DNA of 64,000 bases, from the NCBI GenBank assembly GCA_027596075.1, contig JADGJC010000101.1, positions 1 through 64,000 on the forward strand, read 5' to 3'. Under the pieces are notes generated by a model, which made no database searches, was not told the DNA's origin, and saw nothing but the letters and a program-made list of their open reading frames with translations. The position numbers were made by a program, and so were the translations under genes. Positions 11,641 to 22,681 of the stretch are shown piece after piece (within the stretch, counting starts at the first letter, position 1; every line of letters starts with the position of its first letter). The DNA is from Rhizophlyctis rosea (lineage: Eukaryota; Chytridiomycota; Chytridiomycetes; Rhizophlyctidales; Rhizophlyctidaceae).

Positions 11641-11981
11641 CGTTACCCACCAACCCAGTGTTATTGTGAGCGGAGGGGTTTCTGGGTGTAATTGTGGCAC
11701 AGTCTCCAGTATTATGTCATACAGAACAAGCCACTGCTAGGGCAATCAATCAAAGAGACCAATCCACGAACCTGACTGGAACTTCTTTCCCTCCAGAAAC
11801 ATCCAACTTCGTCAGAACCAACATGTCGGCCTCACTTTTTTTGTGCTTGTCGACTTACAAGTACATACTGAAGCCATCGAGTGCATTCATTGCCACCAGC
11901 ATCGACATGTGGACAGAGTCAACCAGCTAAGTATCGGGTGGCTTTCAATTGGGGAGAGGGGGGGAGGTGAGGTCCTTACAT

Positions 11982-12142
11982 GTGCACACAAAGTAAATCG
12001 TCCCCTGGAGCTCTGTGGTGAAGGGTCCAGCATGACCAGCGAAGTGAGAGGACTCAGTTGACAAGTTTGAGGGCATGCAGCATTGTGTATGCCTGCTGCT
12101 TCGCTGGGACGATTGCCGGAAGTGATTAGGCGGTTCACGTGC
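11982..12142. repeat. repeat family B, copy B1 (predicted structured RNA)
   Basis: About 160 nt, near-identical to B2 over its core. Outer helix GTAAATCG (11993-12000) with CGGTTCAC (12131-12138); inner helix CCAGCGAAG (12036-12044) with CTTCGCTGG (12099-12107); a small GCAGCA/TGCTGC hairpin lies inside. No long conserved ORF. Confidence 0.75.
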
Positions 12143-12206
12143 GAAAAGGATGGGGCTGGGGGGTTAGGGTGGGTGGGAAATGGGGGTGGGGGTTGGGTCT
12201 TGCACT

Positions 12207-12365
12207 TGCACACAAGTATACCGTCCCCTGGAGCTCCGCGGTGAAGGGTCCAGCATGACCAGCGAAGTGAGAGGACTCAGCTGACAAGTTTGAGGGCATG
12301 CAGCATTGTGTATGCTTGCTGCTTCGCTGGGACGATTGCCGGAAGTGATAAGGCGGTATACGTGC
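12207..12365. repeat. repeat family B, copy B2 (predicted structured RNA)
   Basis: Second B copy in direct orientation, separated from B1 by a G-rich spacer. Outer helix GTATACCG (12216-12223) with CGGTATAC (12354-12361) is perfect; inner helix CCAGCGAAG (12259-12267) with CTTCGCTGG (12322-12330). Changes relative to B1 in the outer helix include one A-T to T-A swap and one wobble to Watson-Crick change, so pairing is kept or improved. Confidence 0.75.
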
Positions 12366-12555
12366 AACGTGCAAGAGGATTGATTCATTCTAGAACTGGT
12401 ACTGAATACTCTCCTCATATACCTCTTAGCGAAGCGGAGCCGACACCAACAAACAAATCCACCACTCGAGCTCCATCGGTTCAATCCAAGCAAGCTTCCT
12501 CGCGCTGCCGACCGGCAACCACGAGACGGCGAAGGGAGGGGCAGTCATAAAGTAG

Positions 12556-12985
12556 TCTTTGTATAAAAACTCGTGTATGTACCAAAACGACGAAAAGGGG
12601 AATGACTGCTTCGACAAGTAAGTGAATAAAGGGAATAGACCCCCGCTGACCTTTTTGGTCACGGGTCGGGTACAGCAAACCGGCCCTCCTTTTTGGAGCA
12701 GACCCGGTTGGGCAGTAAGCGGTACTCCTTTTTGGAGCAGCCGATTTCTGCTTTCGCGTGCCCGTTGCTCGGAGGGTGGAGCGAGCAAGGTCAAGGACAG
12801 TGGGGGTATCTGGCTGCGTCCACCAGGTACCGTTTGGGCCTTGGGCGTTATTAACAACTTTTGCGTTTTGGGGAGGCGTCAAGTGCTCCACCACTCAACT
12901 AGGACGGAAGCGCAGAAGACTTTGCGTGGAATCCGTAGCTCCCAACGCGGGACCCGTGATAGCCGGGAATGGTCTCTTTCACGTA
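12556..12985. repeat. repeat family A, copy A2
   Basis: Second A copy. It shares the upstream TTTGTATA...GGGGAATGACTGC block (about 12557-12609), a donor-like ACAA|GTAAGT at 12618, the hairpin GGTATCTGG (12805-12813) with CCAGGTACC (12823-12831), and the 3' CCGTAGCTCCC...GATAGCCGGGA block (12933-12969). It contains a local duplication of TCCTTTTTGGAGCAG (12688 and 12725). Confidence 0.75.
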
Positions 12986-13129
12986 CTTTTTTGAAAGCAA
13001 CGAAGGTGAGGCAGCTACTTTGTTTGGGATGTAAGCTTTCCCTCACCACCGAACTCACACCAGTCACTCCCGCTTTCGGTTCAGCAATATGAACGCGCAG
13101 CACGACAACAACGCACAAGGTTCGTCGAC

Positions 13130-13500
13130 GAGGAAGAAGGATTCCTGCGGCAACTCAGGTACGTGAACCAGGGCAAACCAATAACCCCCCGCTGACCTTT
13201 TTGGTCACGGGTTGAGTTCTCAACGGCACCCCAGTTCCGCTGGGGAACTGCCGCGGAGACACTCATTGCTCGGAACGTGGGGAAAAGACCGGGCAAGGGT
13301 TTGGGAACCGTGGGGGTACGTGGTGAGGGGCTTTCGTCCACCACGTACCGTCTGGGTTGGGCGTTACTAACAATTGTTGCGGTTTGGGGAGACACCAACT
13401 GCTCCACCTTTGGCAATAGCAATGGTCCAACGGCGAACTTGCGTGCAATCCGTAGCTCCCCACATTGGGACCCGTGATAGCCGGGAACAATGCCCGTTCG
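13130..13500. repeat. repeat family A, copy A3
   Basis: Third A copy. A donor-like CTCAG|GTACGTG at 13159 is preceded by a stretch (13087-13158) that reads as a plausible exon, RFVDEEEGFLRQL. It has the perfect 11-bp hairpin GGTACGTGGTG (13315-13325) with CACCACGTACC (13339-13349) and the 3' block CCGTAGCTCCC...GATAGCCGGGA (13450-13486). Confidence 0.75.
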
Positions 13501-13858
13501 CACAACATCTTTCGTCCTTCTGATCGACAATAGATAGATTTGGGGGCAGCGAAATTGGTACCAGAAGCTTTCTGTTACATCAGTTCATTGATAAACTTAT
13601 ATGAGATATGATCCATCCATCCATTGCCAACCAGCGCCTCAAAAGATATGTTCCTTATTCACCGTCACACACAATACAAACAATCGAACCGTCAACAGTA
13701 TCTTCACGCATAATATAAAAGGGAAACCAAGCCTTGCCAAACAGATAATAATTACGTTGTCTACATACAAAAAGTGAAAAAAATACCCCAACCCCCATAA
13801 CCCGAAAACCCCACAAAAATATGATACAAACACCCCTCCCCCCCACACACCCCTCCAT
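13501..13858. other. intergenic 3' of UTP4
   Basis: A/T-rich stretch between repeat A3 and the end of UTP4. I see no gene in it. Confidence 0.5.
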
Positions 13859-16800
13859 CTACCACTGAAACTCCTTCTTCCAAAACGCCTCCGGCAACTC
13901 CTCATAAACCTTCAACGTAGGCCTCTCAACAACAACCATCTCATTACCCCCCAAAAACCCACAAAACATCACGGGGTGGTACCGGCTCTCCAACGTAAAC
14001 GCCTCGCTACTAACAGTCGGAACACCTAACGGCCTATCAGGTATTTCCGTTGTAGTGGATGGGTGGGACCTTTTCCCGAGTGTTGTTGAAGGGGGGATGT
14101 CCTCTACGAAGGAGGAGTGTTCCGAGGCGGTTTCGAGGTGGTTTTCGTGGTCTAGGTTGTTGGTGGTGGGTGGGTGGTCGTCGTCGTCGGACGAGTCTTC
14201 TTCATCAGAGGTGATTAGAATGACACCATCCGAGTCAGCCCCCCCAGCAGCACTCGTTCCATTTCCCTTGCCCTTCCCATTGACTTTGCTCACACCATTA
14301 ACACCACCAGCCTTCCCACCATCCCTCTCATCCGAACTCGTAATCATCGCATCAATTTCCCCATCTCCTTCCTTCTCCTCCTCCCCTTTCCCGACTTCCG
14401 CCTCGCTCCCCGACTTTGCAGCACTCTGTTTCCGCTGCCACGCCTCCTTCCTCTTCCTCTCCCTCTCCAACTTCTTAGCCCTCTTATTCCGCGGCCCGAA
14501 CCGCAATGCTATCGCCGTCTTATGGTCCCGTTGGATAGCCGCGTCCGGATCTCCAATGGGCTGTCCATGCGAAAAAAAAAAAGAACGATTAGCTCTCAAT
14601 CTACCAACCCACCCACACGGGCGAAAGGAAACCCAAATTACCAAAAAAAACAAAGAAACCAACCTTCTCCAAATCAACAAAACAAACCGTCTCACTACCC
14701 CAAAGACACACCACACCAGGTTTACTCTCCCCAACCGTTGCGCCCATCGTCAAATTCTTCCGCAACACCCATCGTAACGGTAACCGGTGACTATTCTCGC
14801 GACTCCAATCGTTCAACCGTCCTTCCTCACAATCAAAAAAGTAAAACTCGTTACTCGCGCAGGTGATGATTAGTGTTGGTGTTGTGGGGTTGAATGTAAG
14901 AGAGGTCGGTTGGGATGTGAAGTGCGGGGGTGTGGCGTGGTGCTGTGCGGGGGAAATGAGTTTAGATGAAGGATAAAAAAAAACAAGAACAGCGAAGACA
15001 AAACAAAGCCGAGCAGAAACTCACCATAAGCGTATCCAAATTCCAAACCTTAACCCGTCCTTTCAAATCCCCACTCCCCAACCACTGTCCATCCCAACTA
15101 ACCGCCAAATAATACACTAACTCCTTCCCCTCTCCTTCCCTTCCCTCAACCCTCCCCCCATCCTCATCCAAACCCGCGTGATCCGTAAACCTCGCCTCCA
15201 CAGAGAACGTCCCACTCTCCGCTTGTGTTATGTCAACAATGTAGATGACTGAATCGGTGCCGGCGACAATAAGCCGAGACGAGTCGGGGGTGAAGAGCAG
15301 CGTCGAGGCGGGTGGGAGGAGAGAGGGGGAGGGGAAGGTGCGGATTTTGCGGATTGTGTAGGTTTGTTCTTTTGCCTGTGAAAATACGCCAATCAATTAG
15401 ATCCTTTCTTCTACTGCAACGTCGCCTCCCCATCCTATCCAAAACCCCTCCCCTGCAATAAAACAACCCACCATAATAGTAGTCCCAAACAACTTCACAC
15501 ACTCCCCATCCGACACCGCAATCCACCTCCCACACTGCGAAATAGCACTCGCACACAGATTCGTCGAACACTTCGGCTTGATCTCAAACAACAATTCCTC
15601 CTTTCTAAAATCCAACTGCTCGAACTGTTTTTTCGTTGCGAGGGCTACGTCGGGGAGGTGTGCTGTATCGATGTTTAGGAGGGGTTGTAAGGCGAGAGTG
15701 ATCAGGACATGACTTACGTTTTGCTAATCTCCATACTTTGACGTGATCGGAGAACTGGCACATGAGGAGACGGGCTTGGCGGGCGAGGGAGATGACGGAG
15801 CGGTGAGGGAAGAGGGGCATGCGTTGGTGTTTTACGTTGGGGAAGTCCGAGACGGGTTGGGTGATGATTAGGTTGGTGTCGATGCCTGATAACAAAGACG
15901 AGGTGTTGGGATTTTCTGTGAACGGGAACAAAGGCAGCATGATAAGAATGACAGACACACCTCCACTGATCAAAGCATCGAACGGCCGTTCTTCAATGAG
16001 TGCCAAAGCGCGCACATCGTGTGAGTGATACCGCTTTTGACCTGAGATAACCCACTCTTTTGGACGTTTTGGGCCGGAGGCCTTCTTTTGTTGGAGGAGG
16101 CTTAGTCTTACGACTTTGCGGTCGACTCCGCTGCTGAAGATTTCCGTCCCCTCCTACGTAATGTCATTTCCAAGATGATTAGGAACGGCACCCGCCATGA
16201 CCGTCTGAGTTACGATCTCCCCATACCTTATTCGTCGCCAAACACAACACATCCGCCTCATGAGCCTTCAAAGTTCTCGACACCACCCCCGTCTCCGAAT
16301 CCCAAAACGACACATTCCCCAACGAATCCCCCGCAACGATCGTCCCATCCTTCAACACCACCAAATCCCACACAATAGTCTCATCCCCACCCCTAACCCG
16401 ATCCACAACCATCCTCCTCAAAACCTTCCCCGTCCCCACATCAAACTTCCTGATAACTCCATCCGCCCCACCCGCAACAATAAACTCCTCGCCACCCCTC
16501 ACTCCCGAATGCCACGCCAAAGACATAACCCTCCCCTCCTGCTTCGCAAACGCGCGCGAAAACTCCAACTTCCCATCCGCGACGTCGTAAACGCGGACGT
16601 ACCCGTCCTCGCACCCGACGGCGAGGCGCGTGTGGGCAGCGTTGGGGACCATGCACCAGATTGCGCCACCGTTTGATTCGAGGGTTTGTTTGGGGTGGAG
16701 GGAGGTGATGTCCCATTCTATGATGCGGCCATCGAGGCTGGCGGAGAACAGGCGGGGTGGGAGGGAGTGGAGGTGTTTTAGATGTTGGGCGCGGGATTCG

Positions 16801-17272
16801 GGGGTGTCGTCTTCGTCCATGAGGGCTGTGAAGGAGGGTTCGTCTATTGTTGTTTGGTGGGTCCAAAGGATGCGTTCTACAGGTGCTTTGGGGCGGCCGG
16901 GGATGGTCTGGTAGGATGCGCGTTGAATGATCAGGTTTGGACATAAAGGGGGTTATCCATCACCAGTGCAATGCGTCTTTCCAAAGCAACACTCACCCTC
17001 TCCAAGTGCCACCTGCTATGGTCTGGCCGCCACAGCTCGATATCGCCATTCGCCCTTGCACAAGCCAGCAAGCGTTTTCGTCCAACTGTTTCAGGCGTGA
17101 AGCTCAAGCTGACTATACCGGCGGGAGTGTAGTGTACAGTTCTACACCTATGCACTATGACAGCTCCTTTGTCGCGCTTTACACCAGCACGCCCTATTCT
17201 TTCCCGCTCTGCTGGCCCGGGCCTGGCTTGACCAAAGTAAGTTGGGATCTTTGGTGGTCGTTTCGCACTCAT
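13859..17272 (-). CDS. UTP4: U3 snoRNA-associated protein UTP4 (cirhin homologue)
   Basis: WD40 double-propeller subunit of the t-UTP/UTP-A subcomplex of the small-subunit processome, acting in the nucleolus in pre-18S rRNA processing. The N-terminal part has HRCRTVHYTPAGIVSL, LFSASLDGRIIEWDI, GGAIWCMVPN, LAVGCEDGYVRVYDVADG, RVMSLAWHSG, DGTIVAGDSLGNVSFWDSETG and later HSHDVRALALI, all in the order seen in UTP4/cirhin. The C-terminus RYHPVMFCGFLGGNEMVVVERP...LPEAFWKKEF matches the family end (stop at 13859-13861). About 7-8 exons; start M at 17272 (MSAKRPPKIPTYF), which adds about 40 residues before the canonical beginning. A lineage-specific Ser/Asp-rich insert (ITSDEEDSSDDDD, about 14050-14450) lies before the final segment. 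Essential ribosome biogenesis gene; no sign of decay. Confidence 0.93.
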
Positions 17273-17683
17273 GATGGAAGATATTGAAACGGGGTGTGAA
17301 TATCGCAGTCAAGCGTGCGTGGGTTTCACGATAATGTCAATATTTGTATATGATATAAGTTAACCCCACCCACTACACTGATACCTATTTTTAACACTAC
17401 TACCGACAAGTAAACAATGTTCACAATGGGGGTTCAACGCGCAGGCCCAAAAATAATTATGGTGGTGTTGTGTATGTGGCACAGTTTTGAGAGTGAGGCT
17501 TGTGATGAAGCCATTGGAATGATGGATGCATGGCGTAGACAAAGCCGACCGCCATCAGCCACAACACAAGCCACCGAGCCAGGGCCATGCTCTCAGTGCG
17601 AACCACCCAAATCGCTCCCAAACAGCCCACCCACAGTCCGCTAGCACTAACATCCTGACGTCACGATTCATTCTACCCTCATA
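17273..17683. other. divergent promoter region
   Basis: 411 bases between the UTP4 start and the next plus-strand gene. No coding or RNA gene is supported. Confidence 0.5.
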
Positions 17684-19070
17684 ATGTCTTCCATACAGCG
17701 TCTACCAACAGCATCGTTGAGGGTTTGTGCGCGAAGACCCACTAACCGCGTACTTTCTTCATACTCACTTCCACGAACACTATTCACTGCTCCTTGCGCA
17801 CACCACCTCTCTCACCACCCAACAAGGCGCGCCTACACAACAGTACCAGATGACAAATTCCCAACTGGTCTGTACCTGTTGACACTACCCTCCCCAACGG
17901 TCAATAAGCTCCGAAAGTGTGAGTCCGTAAATTAAACATCTAATATAGTGACGGGTGACACCCCCGCACGAACGCCCGGCACGCCCGTAATCGACCCCAA
18001 AGATGCCGGCGCAGAACTAGACATTGACGCCGTGCTGGACGAGTATCCCATCATATTGGAGAGCGAGACGCGGAGGGGTATATTTGATCCGACGCCGGAG
18101 TGGTGGCCCTGGTGGGATAAGCAACTGTTGGGTCCAGCACGGAGGTAGGCTTGACTGAGTTTTGTTTGTTTACCTTACAGTGCATGAAATTGATCCATCG
18201 TATTTGAACGCAGAAAACTTGCACTCTCAACATCAATGGTACTTTACAGCATTCAGATGACTGTACACTCAATCAAGCGCTAACAACAGTCACGAACCTT
18301 CACAGGGATGGGTAGATTCCCGCATGCGCACAAAGAATAGCGACACCCCCTACATGCCCGACCAATTCCTCGACGGCATCCCCCTAGCCATCGACGCCTT
18401 CTTCTCCAACCTCAGCACCTGGGACGGCAAAGACCAATCCCACCCCATAACCTCCCTCGCATCCCCCACCCTCCTCTCCAAATTCGCATCCGCCCACCAA
18501 CAGCTCGCCTCCCACGGCCTCTCCCTCTCCCTCTCCATAGCCCGCACAATCTCCGAACCAAGCATCAAAGACATCTTCCTAACCTTCGGCCCCAAACGGG
18601 TCGCCTCCACAACCCTAACCGACGGCACCCTCCTCCGCCGCTACAACCCCGCCTCCCTAGCCAAACGCCCCAACGACTCCTCCATCCGCCAATACATCCT
18701 CTTCCGAGAAGTCATCTTCGAGTACGCCATACGCGAAGAAGACGCCGAGGGGTGGGAATCTCACATGCCTAACCTCCAGCAACGCGCGAAGACGATGAAG
18801 GAAGGGTGTTGTGTGGGTGTTGATGTTAGCGCGGAGGTGGAGTTAAAGATTGAAGTTCGGAAGGGGGGCGATGGGCAGGGGCGGTTGGGAGAGGTTGTCG
18901 TTAGTGATAGTGTTAAGAAGCCTTTGGAGATGAGGTTTGAGACGGGGCATTTTCTGGAGAGGATGGAGGGGAATTGGAGGGTTGCGGATGTTGATCGGTT
19001 GATTACTGAGGAGAGGGTTTTGAGTGAGGAGAAGTGGAAGGGGCGAAAGGCGCCTTTGGATGATGAATAG
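17684..19070 (+). CDS. mitochondrial protein of unknown function (possible mL45/MBA1-like)
   Basis: Start MSSIQRLPTASLRVCARRP, Arg/Ser/Leu-rich with no acidic residues, a likely mitochondrial presequence (about residues 1-55, ending near RRAYTT). Four exons: 17684 to about 17916; about 17950-18145; a 25-nt exon 18214-18238; and 18306-19070. The 25-nt exon joins ARRKLALSTSM to GWVDSRM and keeps frame. The middle has the WWPWWDKQL motif. The C-terminal 250 residues form an alpha/beta domain (AIDAFFSNLS, LLSKFASAHQQL, RYNPASLA, ITEERVLSEEKW). The shape resembles Tim44-fold proteins such as MBA1/mL45, but I would not name it on this evidence. Convergent with the following gene. Confidence 0.75.
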
Positions 19071-19364
19071 AATGTGCTAAGACGCAATGTGGTTTCTTTG
19101 CCATCCCGATTTTCGATGTTCATTGCGTTTATCCTTAGTTTTCCTGATGATGTCGAGCGGTTGGGTTTTCACGATACGGGCGAACAATAACTTCAGACGC
19201 TAGGAGTTGGATCCTCGGTGCACTTGTCTTCGACTTGTTAAGCAATGGTCTCATTCCCGACACAGAAAACACAAAAACACGTATTGTATTGCTCAACAAG
19301 AACACTGGTATTCTCTCATCCTACGTATCCTCACATCTCATTCTTATCCCTGCAACAAATCCTT

Positions 19365-20976
19365 TCACTGCCCCTTTATAGCCATCTGCCGGTCAGGATC
19401 ACCAGTCGTTGTCTTTACAACATCCAGAACTGGTGGCGGTAAATGCACTCCGGGCATGGCATCTTCAAACTCTTCCCGGTTCCCGCCTTCCTCCCAACTA
19501 TCAACAGGTTCAGCCGCTACCACCTTTGTCGGCACTCTACGCATGAAATAGTCATAACCCTTCCTTCGCTTTCTGTCTCAGCGTAAGGAAATGCAGAAGG
19601 ACATGGACGCGGTTCTCCGGAATGGTCAGGTCGTAGACGGGAGATAAGGCAACTACTTTATGGAAGTATGCGATGTTGGCGGCTGCTTTGGTGGTGGTGG
19701 GATTTGGTTCGGATGGCGCCGCAGATGGGCCAGGAGGAAATTCGTCCGCTGCAAGGTCTACCAAGGCGAGACTATCTGATTAATCATGAGGGGTCATATG
19801 CATGGGCGTGGACTTGCACATGCCCTCACCTTCAACCTCCCCACGTGGCACCTTCCTGCTTGGTCCACTCCCAAGATCTGAAGTCTCCTCCTCAGCCTTC
19901 CTCTTGACCCCTTGGCCTTGAGCCTCCGTTTGCTTCGTACCAACAGTCATCGCCAAAAACTTCACAAGCGGGCCACCTGCTGACACATAGCCATACGCTG
20001 TAGCATCCTTCACCGGCATGCCGAGTGCGAGAAGACCATGAAGGGCAGCGGCCGCCCCACATGCGCATTGGCTCAGGGCACCGTAAAGTCCGGCAGTGAC
20101 GTCTTTTGTCTCTGCAATGGTGGGGTATGCTCCGATATTGGAATTGGGGTTTATGATTTTGAGTTGCACTAGCAAGTCTAGTCTCGGTTTCACGTTTTGG
20201 AAACAGAAATGTGTCGGAATGTCCAGTGTGCCACTGGCATGGGGTGAGATGAGCAGGGGTTTATGATCTGCGATGTGCATGTCAAAAGTTAGTCCTTACA
20301 CATGACAGGTGACCAACTTAGCATTGGTAATGGGATCTGTGAGAGTGTAGAGAATGTGGAGGAAGAGCCCGTTTGTTGAGGTTGACCCGCCAGCAGTCTG
20401 GAGGAGGGCTGCTTCAGCTACAGATGATGCCAACCATGAGATCATGGCGAGGGCGGTGGTGCTGCTTTCTGGAACAACAGGACGATTCTTGACAAGGTCA
20501 GGGAGTTTCATGTTGTCACGGATGTAAGCCTGGAAGACGGTAAGAACAAGCGGAAAGTGTACGAGAAAGGGGTAAATTGATAATTACAATGACGTCGGCA
20601 GGCAAACCGATTGAGTCCTTTGTTATGGTATAATTTGGTAGGTGTTTTTCCAGTGCTGCATCATTCACATAAGTCTCAAAGGACATATTGAAGGGGATGT
20701 CGATGTCGGTCCATTTTGCTTTGCTGGCAGTGTTATAGAAGAAAGGGATGAAGCGCTGCCCATGGGAGGACTTCCTTGAAGTCTCTCAGCCTATACCCCC
20801 TCCCAACCCCCCCCCCCCCCCCCCCCCTTCCAAAAAAAAAAAACAGCTTACTTCGGATTGAAATTAGGGTCCAGAGTCCCACTGCGAGGAAGACAAATCA
20901 ACAGCCCAGGCACAATGTGTCCAAAAATCTTCTCCGCCTTATTGTGGAGGTCCGTAATGGAGGCTTCCACAGACAT
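19365..20976 (-). CDS. conserved-looking protein of unknown function
   Basis: Starts MSVEASITDLHNKAEKIFGH at 20976 and ends MAIKGQ with TGA at 19365-19367. Exons include 20976 to about 20850, about 20765-20592, about 20525 to about 20298, about 20270 to about 19835 and two 3' exons. One clear junction is GAAG|GTGAGG...AATCAG near 19785-19835, joining GEVE to DSLALVDLAADEF. Another probable junction links AYFHK to RRKGYDYFMRRVP. The protein has an Ala/Gly-rich helical middle (CACGAAAALHGLLALG), a lysine-rich likely nuclear-localisation segment (VKRKAEEE) and an acidic tail. A poly-C/poly-A tract (about 20806-20842) sits in intron 1. I do not recognise the family. Confidence 0.7.
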
Positions 20977-21374
20977 TTAGATGTGTAAAGATGCACGTCG
21001 GAAAGGTGGGAAAAGGTCAAAGTGCCGCGCCTCCAGCTATGCTGCAGCATGCAATGGTGCGAACAGTGATGATCAGTGATTCAGTGGCTTGTGTTTACAT
21101 CCATCCTCCTCCCCCAGCAGATTTCTAGTCGATATGCGCAGCCTATGAATCCTGGAGGGAAGGCCCCCTTGGATAAATGAAATAGACGGGGATGGAAGTA
21201 CATAACGTTGACTTTCTAGCATACCCAATATCCTACTTCTTGTCCGTTCTGCTCTTTTGATTGCATCATTTGATGACAAGGTTTGGACGGGTTTCGCGAA
21301 ACAAAGAATCGCCACATTCCAAATACTTTCATAGCAATTTGACTACACTGTCGCTCATTTCACACCCCAATCAA
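20977..21374. other. intergenic
   Basis: 398 bases. A minus-strand frame at 21073-21315 is open (80 codons) but shows no recognisable motif; I do not call it. Confidence 0.4.
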
Positions 21375-21632
21375 TCATCTATAAACATCCCACATATGCA
21401 CACAAACCCCAATCAACACCAACCAATCTACCCAAGGCGAGGGTGGTTCTGAATAAGTGACGTTGTGTCCATTTGTACAGGTTGTAGGTTCAAGTTTGTA
21501 TTGTTTCGCGTCACGTTGTTTCCAGTCACTCCACGGGTCCCAGAGAGTGATAGTCGACGAGGGAGCGAGCGAGGTAAGATTGCGTAGGTTGTTTTTGGAA
21601 AGGATGCCAGGTAAGAAGGATGCAGATGTCAT
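21375..21632 (-). CDS. small single-pass membrane protein, unknown
   Basis: Uninterrupted 85-codon frame from an ATG at 21632 (MTSASFLPGILSKNNL) to TGA at 21375. The C-terminus WVDWLVLIGVCVHMWDVYR reads as one membrane helix; the middle is Trp/Asp/Lys-rich (WDPWSDWKQRDAKQYK). Divergent from the next small mitochondrial-type membrane protein. Size and layout would fit an inner-membrane accessory subunit, but no family is recognised. Could be chance, but base composition differs by codon position as in real exons. Confidence 0.5.
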   Translation of the reverse strand: MTSASFLPGILSKNNLRNLTSLAPSSTITLWDPWSDWKQRDAKQYKLEPTTCTNGHNVTYSEPPSPWVDWLVLIGVCVHMWDVYR

Positions 21633-21687
21633 GCCAAGTCTTTCAGACACGCGGAACACGCCCGCTGCGCCAACCTGATGGTGGCTT

Positions 21688-22363
21688 GTGTTTACAAACA
21701 GCCATCAGCCACACTCCACTCCACCCACGATTCCCACCGCCTTCGCCTTTCCCTTCCTGCTTTCACTGCCATTTCATCCACCACATCGTTACCACAGTCC
21801 CCCAAACACCAACCCCACCCACAAAGACTCACCTCCTCAAAAATGTCAACCCTCTCACCCCACCCCCCCACCCCCCCCCCCAATACCCCAACAAACAAAC
21901 GTCCCCGACATACCCCGCCCCCGCATCCCAACCGCCTACGGAACCCTCGACGAACCCGCAACAACAGCCGGGGACCTCCAAGCCCGCATCCTAAAAAACA
22001 AGCAAGAATGGGCTAAGCGCCAAGGACTTTCCATGAAGCCCACGGCGCGGTGGGGGTATTTGAAGTGGGGGTATATTATTGTCGGGTCGAGTGTGATTAT
22101 TGCGTGGGGGTTGAATGCTGCTGCGGCTAGTGCTAAGGTAGGGAAGGATTAGTTTTTGTGAGAGTGACAGAGGAAAACGGGGATGGGTGGAGGTGGTGCT
22201 TTTTCTTGAAGCTCAGTGGAAGTGATTAGGTTTTCCATTTATGCTAACATTCTCAACCTATCCCACGTTGTAGGAAACGAAAATCAAACAGCTTTTGGAA
22301 CAAAGGAGAAAGTTACGGCTAGAAGTAACGGAACTCCAACAACAACGAAATGCCCTTCTATGA
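21688..22363 (+). CDS. small single-pass membrane protein with C-terminal coiled coil
   Basis: Core frame: RIPTAYGTLDEPATTAGDLQ, then QARILKNKQEWAKRQGLSMK, then a membrane helix WGYIIVGSSVIIAWGLNAA. A 136-nt intron (GCTAAG|GTAGGG at 22138 to GTTGTAG at 22273) joins this to a coiled-coil tail, ETKIKQLLEQRRKLRLEVTE, ending NALL with TGA at 22361-22363. The start is ambiguous. The same frame opens at an ATG at 21688, but the better-placed ATG at 21843 (MSTLSPHP) is in another frame, and a C homopolymer at 21864-21881 lies between them. One or two bases of length error there would make 21843 the start. Probably a mitochondrial inner-membrane protein; family unknown. Confidence 0.62.
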
Positions 22364-22681
22364 TCTGGAGTTGCGGTGCTCTTTTATCCTCTCTCTAAAT
22401 CATAGGTTTTCATGTATATAGCCGCGTGTGTTCGGATGGAGGGTAAGGGCCTTTCGTGGAGGTAACGCAGAGTACTGGTAGCATACCAAAATCACCTCCC
22501 CTCACCAAACCCCGCACCCAACACAAATGCCAAGTCATCACCTGTACAAAACACTGTATATTCACGACCTAAAGATTCATCTCAAAAACGCAATATAAAC
22601 AACCCTTCTACAACATGTAAGCTCTGCGCTCAAAAACAACTAAACCACCATCCTAAATACAACAACCACACAAACAACCAA
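22364..22681. other. intergenic, convergent 3' ends
   Basis: 318 bases, A/C-rich; no gene seen. Confidence 0.5.

Noticed and set aside
12000..12365. Repeat B as a U1 snRNA, TPP riboswitch or HDV-like ribozyme
   Set aside because: Short similarities (e.g. a CAUGAnCA-like loop) occur, but the required cores and conserved nucleotides are missing.
12481..13530. Minus-strand ORFs sharing NGTWWT-like strings in repeat A
   Set aside because: The shared strings come from the conserved hairpin; frames differ between copies and carry stops, so no protein is supported.
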